This document shows, in pieces, positions 62,280-64,000 of a stretch of DNA of 64,000 bases. The stretch covers positions 9,720,400-9,784,399 of the forward strand of contig CM049322.1 of assembly GCA_026874595.1 (NCBI GenBank), written 5' to 3'. The stretch is from Sipunculus nudus (taxonomy: Eukaryota; Annelida; Sipuncula; Golfingiida; Sipunculidae). Position 1 is the first letter of the stretch, and every line of letters starts with the position of its first letter. The position numbers and the translations under genes were made by a program. The notes beneath the pieces are model-generated. The model had not been told where the DNA came from. It ran no database searches and was given only the letters and a program-made list of their open reading frames with translations.

Positions 62280-62645
62280 TCAACTGCATTTCAGAATACC
62301 CTGTGCCTTGATTTTACATCACCCCTTATTTAAAAAGTAGGTGCTTACCTGTACAACCGCCTTTCCTTCTTCATTGATCCAGCCTATAGCAATGTCAGAA
62401 TCTGTCATGCTTCCCGTCCTTGAAATCCCTAGACCTACCCAGCTGTTAGTCCTGGCGTGGATCTCAAACATGATCACATCATTCCCCGGGTCCCAGAAAA
62501 GGACGAAGTCGCCGGGAAAGGGGGAGAGTGTCTCTTCTTGTGGGTAAGGCCTGGTCGGTCTTAATCCGCTGCTACCGTTTGACCGTCCGCACAAAAGTGT
62601 TAACAGTAACAAACAAATCCAAACCAGCTCCATTGTAAGTTTCAT
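47673..62645 (-). CDS. MOXD1-like DOMON/Cu2-monooxygenase homologue, 12 exons
   Basis: Twelve exons join with consistent phases to give about 621 residues, near the usual length of MOXD1. The order is: signal peptide ([16 protein letters not shown]), DOMON (about 45-150), Cu2-monooxygenase N-terminal domain (about 150-380), C-terminal domain (about 385-510), and a tail ending in a weakly hydrophobic stretch. Active relatives hydroxylate catechol-type or peptide substrates with two coppers. Here the N-domain HH pair is Tyr250-Leu251, the third His is Ala323, and the Met of EMC is Ile475. Only the His-x-His pair (400 and 402) remains. Catalysis is therefore unlikely, while the fold is kept, suggesting binding or structural duty in the secretory pathway or at the surface. 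Starts at 62678 or 62633 are alternatives. A broken duplicate lies convergently upstream in the window. Confidence 0.85.
47826..48531 (-). other. MOXD1-like intron 11
   Basis: AT-rich intron with no recognisable feature. Confidence 0.6.
48532..48718 (-). CDS. MOXD1-like exon 11
   Basis: 187 bp. Encodes [20 protein letters not shown] and [22 protein letters not shown]-terminal region variable among relatives but shared with the pseudogene. Donor GTAAGG. Confidence 0.85.
48934..49205 (+). repeat. SINE-like repeat, second family
   Basis: Begins tgtggcccaggtgtagagca, an A-box-like phrase, then ggttgtgagttcc, a degenerate B box. It continues with ctctgcaggggaaggctgta and ends 'cacctgcaggtgcggtagaa'. 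An antisense copy lies at 2655-2800. The 89-codon open frame is incidental. Located in MOXD1-like intron 10. Confidence 0.6.
49556..49683 (-). CDS. MOXD1-like exon 10: Met ligand lost
   Basis: 128 bp, exit phase 2, donor GTTGGT. Encodes [20 protein letters not shown] and [20 protein letters not shown]. Ile replaces the copper-binding Met of the EMC motif, as in the pseudogene. A donor 4 bp further on is possible but would break phase with exon 11. Confidence 0.85.
49684..49805 (-). repeat. intron 9 segment conserved with pseudogene
   Basis: The AAT-rich stretch plus 'atgaacaccatgaaggag' and tttacagttctcgtg match pseudogene intron 9 at 43384-43488 in reverse orientation. Confidence 0.8.
49806..50626 (-). 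other. MOXD1-like intron 9, remainder
   Basis: AT-rich sequence between exons 9 and 10 with no other recognisable feature. Confidence 0.6.
50627..50686 (-). CDS. MOXD1-like exon 9
   Basis: 60 bp, phase 0. Encodes [20 protein letters not shown], the conserved 'GD-L-EC-YNT' segment. Donor GTTAGC. Too short to be found without homology; its twin in the pseudogene supports it. Confidence 0.85.
51020..51283. mobile_element. MITE with TGGTTCTCAGG terminal repeats, copy 2
   Basis: The left end reads aaggccaaat...ttggttctcaggcac and the right gtgcctgagaaccat...tttttggct. Reversed relative to the copy at 4460-4839 and shorter in the middle. Lies in MOXD1-like intron 8. Confidence 0.65.
51331..51516 (-). 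CDS. MOXD1-like exon 8: His-x-His retained
   Basis: 186 bp, phase 0. Encodes [20 protein letters not shown], keeping the C-domain His-x-His copper motif, then [19 protein letters not shown]. Donor GTATGA. Confidence 0.9.
51517..52290 (-). other. MOXD1-like intron 7
   Basis: AT-rich intron with no recognisable feature. Confidence 0.6.
52291..52448 (-). CDS. MOXD1-like exon 7
   Basis: 158 bp. Encodes [20 protein letters not shown] and [31 protein letters not shown] and GYC-C are hallmarks of the domain boundary in DBH relatives. Donor GTAACA. Confidence 0.9.
52449..52911 (-). other. MOXD1-like intron 6
   Basis: AT-rich intron with no recognisable feature. Confidence 0.6.
52912..53026 (-). 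CDS. MOXD1-like exon 6: third N-domain His lost
   Basis: 115 bp, exit phase 1. Encodes [20 protein letters not shown] and [17 protein letters not shown]. Aligned to the 'LLEVHYDN' pattern of relatives, LLRLAMEN has Ala at the copper-binding His. Donor GTAATT. Confidence 0.85.
53027..53437 (-). other. MOXD1-like intron 5
   Basis: AT-rich intron with no recognisable feature. Confidence 0.6.
53438..53608 (-). CDS. MOXD1-like exon 5: lost copper HH pair
   Basis: 171 bp, phase 0. Begins [20 protein letters not shown]. The surrounding 'EPVI..GNE.L' is well conserved, but the two adjacent copper-binding His residues are Tyr-Leu and the following Cys is absent. [12 protein letters not shown] follows. 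Donor GTTTGT. Confidence 0.85.
53609..55046 (-). other. MOXD1-like intron 4
   Basis: No exon or named repeat recognised in 1.4 kb; short frames there look incidental. Confidence 0.55.
55047..55130 (-). CDS. MOXD1-like exon 4
   Basis: 84 bp, phase 0. Encodes [20 protein letters not shown] and KKKRHVVM, corresponding to the 'T-YWC ... KHHV' segment of active enzymes, with Phe-Cys in place of Trp-Cys. Donor GTAAGT. Confidence 0.8.
55131..56742 (-). other. MOXD1-like intron 3
   Basis: Holds a dispersed repeat copy (55335-55690) and a short local duplication of 'aggtttgg.atgaaaattttggct' near 55690-55770. No exon is seen. Confidence 0.6.
55335..55690 (-). repeat. dispersed repeat, copy 2
   Basis: Reverse-complement counterpart of 7745-8200, sharing tggttgttaagctaacagga, acatgccaaatac and gaagcaccygtttc-type phrases. 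Confidence 0.6.
56743..56922 (-). CDS. MOXD1-like exon 3: DOMON to monooxygenase
   Basis: 180 bp, phase 0. Encodes [11 protein letters not shown], a Lys/Glu-rich loop, [12 protein letters not shown] and [14 protein letters not shown], matching the 'IWAYG ... HRG' segment of DBH/MOXD1. Donor GTGAGT. Confidence 0.85.
56923..58437 (-). other. MOXD1-like intron 2
   Basis: Contains a (TG)n run; nothing else recognised. Confidence 0.55.
58076..58112. repeat. (TG)n microsatellite
   Basis: The only long TG run in the window, preceded by a short AT run. Confidence 0.95.
58438..58584 (-). CDS. MOXD1-like exon 2: DOMON end
   Basis: 147 bp, phase 0. Encodes [20 protein letters not shown] and [20 protein letters not shown]. 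The [13 protein letters not shown] segment is the conserved end of the DOMON domain in DBH relatives. Donor GTAATG. Confidence 0.9.
58651..58766. repeat. (AT)n-(TC)n-(AT)n composite microsatellite
   Basis: AT, then about 17 TC units, then AT, directly beside the pogo-like MITE. Confidence 0.9.
58771..59851. mobile_element. pogo-like MITE with CAGT ends, TA target site
   Basis: The left end is CAGTAAAATCCCGCTAACGC and the right end, in reverse, is CAGTGAACTCCCGCATGACG, with TA on both flanks. Repeated 'ggtcgtgtta.cgg' phrases occur near both ends. No transposase frame. The interior holds a 180-bp tandem duplication. Confidence 0.75.
59244..59582 (+). repeat. 180-bp tandem duplication inside MITE
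   Basis: Two copies exactly 180 bp apart share tttttatccgtatgttaaat, then gccgtactctacaaagaatg and cctaaatatggctgggcaga, with only scattered differences. Confidence 0.9.
59860..59969. repeat. (AT)n microsatellite
   Basis: Long AT stretch with a few TTT interruptions, abutting the MITE end. Confidence 0.95.
60077..60728. repeat. cluster of four (GA)n runs plus AT and GT runs
   Basis: Long GA tracts near 60077-60118, 60200-60246, 60303-60354 and 60676-60728, with GT at about 60282-60303 and AT at 60536-60567. Purines are all on the plus strand, so the pre-mRNA of the minus-strand gene would carry long CU tracts. Long Leu-Ser or Arg-Glu frames here are artefacts. Confidence 0.9.
61650..61682. 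repeat. (AT)n microsatellite
   Basis: AT run following a poly-G stretch; another AT run at 61852-61880 precedes a poly-G run. Confidence 0.9.
62194..62277. repeat. (AT)n microsatellite
   Basis: AT run close to the donor side of MOXD1-like exon 1. Confidence 0.95.
62349..62645 (-). CDS. MOXD1-like exon 1: signal peptide and DOMON start
   Basis: Encodes 99 residues with a hydrophobic leader ([14 protein letters not shown]), a Pro-rich linker, and then [20 protein letters not shown] and [20 protein letters not shown]. Ends CAG|GTAAGC in phase 0. The ATG at 62645 (MKLTMELVW) was chosen; those at 62678 and 62633 are in the same frame. Confidence 0.85.
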
Positions 62646-63013
62646 CTGGCAGAGTTTGGCGATATCTAAGTATAACACAGCTGATGTGTTTTACTAGAGC
62701 GGCTGTCGATTAGTTATGCATGACGGCTCATGCTTGTAACGTATACCTGTCAAAAAATGAGGCCGTTGTAAGACATGATATATACTTAGAAAAGGCACTA
62801 TGTATGCAGGATTGTACATGGTACCAACAAAACACATCATGCCCGTGACACCAACATGATGTTTTAATGGAATCACTCCAAATGAGCATTTATTAAATCT
62901 GGTAAAATCCACTTCAGAATTTAAGTATACATAAAAGGATACATAAAAGCCTGTTTTATACCACTGATCAATCTAAATAAATGAGTAGGGACGGGGAAAC
63001 ATACACAAACACT

Positions 63014-63017
<4 letters not shown>

Positions 63018-63061
<44 letters not shown>
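63018..63061. repeat. (AT)n microsatellite
   Basis: AT run; a second lies at 63187-63236. Confidence 0.95.
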
Positions 63062-63066
<5 letters not shown>

Positions 63067-63187
63067 TGATGTATTAATATATTTCAATTTATTAAAAATC
63101 TTAAAACAATTCACACAAAAAAATCATTTTTATTGTTTAATTATTTACCAACACCAAATCGACGGTAGATGGCTTTAATATATTTGG

Positions 63188-63237
<50 letters not shown>

Positions 63238-63409
63238 CAAACTAAAAATTTCCATATCCAATTACATTGTTTTATAAATTACGAAAATCAAATTCACGTT
63301 AGTTCCATCAAACACTTCTCGCGCAGCGGTTATAAACTACACTCGTTCTAAATCTCCATCGTTTTAACCGCTGTTATGTATAGTAAACTAACGAAGGTGG
63401 GACGCCACG

Positions 63410-63520
63410 GGTTTAAAACTTGATTACAATTTTTTGCACTGTGTCAGCCCTGGCGGTGAAACCAGGAGAAACTTGCAGCGGTTAAAACGAAAGAGAGCTG
63501 GAACGTCACAAGTTCAGCAC
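63410..63520 (+). repeat. dispersed repeat shared with 31.2 kb
   Basis: Shares gattacaatt.tttgc, agccctgg.ggtgaaac and gcggttaaaacga with 31190-31330. Confidence 0.5.
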
Positions 63521-64000
63521 TACCTTGAAATAAAGAAGGAAAAAACTAACATAGTCTACTGGCAAGGCCACACATAACAATATTTGTTAAACGGAACCCT
63601 GTTACTTTTCTCTCCAGGAACAAAAGCCCTAAGGGGCTGGTTCGGTGTTGCTAAGGGGCATCGATATTATTTTTGCCATATGCTGTTTTCCTTAATTTCT
63701 TGTTACAGAAACTATAACGGGTATTAGTAATATATTCATAAAGATAGAGTATAGTGAACACGGTTTCGTCTTTATTGTCAATATGTACATTCAATATTTG
63801 TTTGCATACAGTTGTGTTCTTCATGTATTTTAATGAATATATCACTTTGTCAACATAAGTTAATGTATGAAAAAAATAAGTAACAAATATCTCGCGCTGA
63901 TTCCAATAAGTTGTCCCAGAGTCCATAGATTAATTCCATTTTTTTGTTTGGCCTAACGCCTTTAGGTTGTGAAGATGTATGTTTTCTAAGTGGGTAAATA

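Larger units (their letters stand above)
58585..62348 (-). other. MOXD1-like intron 1
   Basis: Contains a pogo-like MITE (58771-59851), several long GA runs, AT runs and poly-G/C runs. No exon is seen; exon 1 joins exon 2 in phase, as in the pseudogene. Confidence 0.7.
62646..64000. other. upstream flank of MOXD1-like gene
   Basis: Would contain the promoter and 5' UTR, but no clear core-promoter motif can be fixed. Holds two AT microsatellites and a dispersed repeat copy near 63410-63520. Confidence 0.5.

Overview
The window is animal nuclear DNA: AT-rich, intron-rich, packed with microsatellites, SINE-like repeats, MITEs and a decayed LINE. The two protein families present (a CARD-NACHT-LRR receptor and DOMON/copper-monooxygenase MOXD1-like proteins) and the repeat style suggest a marine lophotrochozoan, most likely a mollusc. 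That placement is inference; no ribosomal or mitochondrial marker is present.

Layout. 1-3.3 kb: intergenic, with a broken pogo/Tigger-type transposase start (minus) and a pogo-like MITE. 3.3-16.7 kb (+): a four-exon CARD-NACHT-LRR gene. Its last intron is about 8 kb and holds an array of ~276-bp units carrying the palindrome GGTGGCGCCACC, including a near-exact 552-bp higher-order duplication. An in-frame TAA splits the LRR region. 19.5-24.0 kb: a 5'-truncated, decayed L1/Tx1-like LINE with an 11-bp target-site duplication, an A-rich tail and a NADAR-like domain in its ORF1 remnant. 24-31.5 kb: no gene seen. 31.5-45.9 kb (+): an unprocessed pseudogene of a MOXD1-like gene. It lacks the signal peptide and exons 3-6 and has several in-frame stops and broken splice sites. 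A ~1.85-kb TTAA-flanked foldback element sits in its first intron. 47.7-62.6 kb (-): the apparently intact 12-exon paralogue, encoding about 621 residues. 62.6-64 kb: its upstream flank, with repeats only.

Relations. The intact MOXD1-like gene and its pseudogene converge tail to tail about 1.7 kb apart. Exon lengths and phases match one for one, and part of the intron before exon 10 is still alignable, so the pair arose by inverted segmental duplication. The intact gene keeps the whole DOMON + Cu2-monooxygenase fold, but four of the six copper-ligand positions are replaced (HH to YL, H to A, M to I). It therefore looks like a secreted or membrane-anchored non-catalytic relative of dopamine beta-hydroxylase. 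The NLR-type gene is independent of it. Exon structures were read by eye from homology, splice sites and phase; no transcript data were available.
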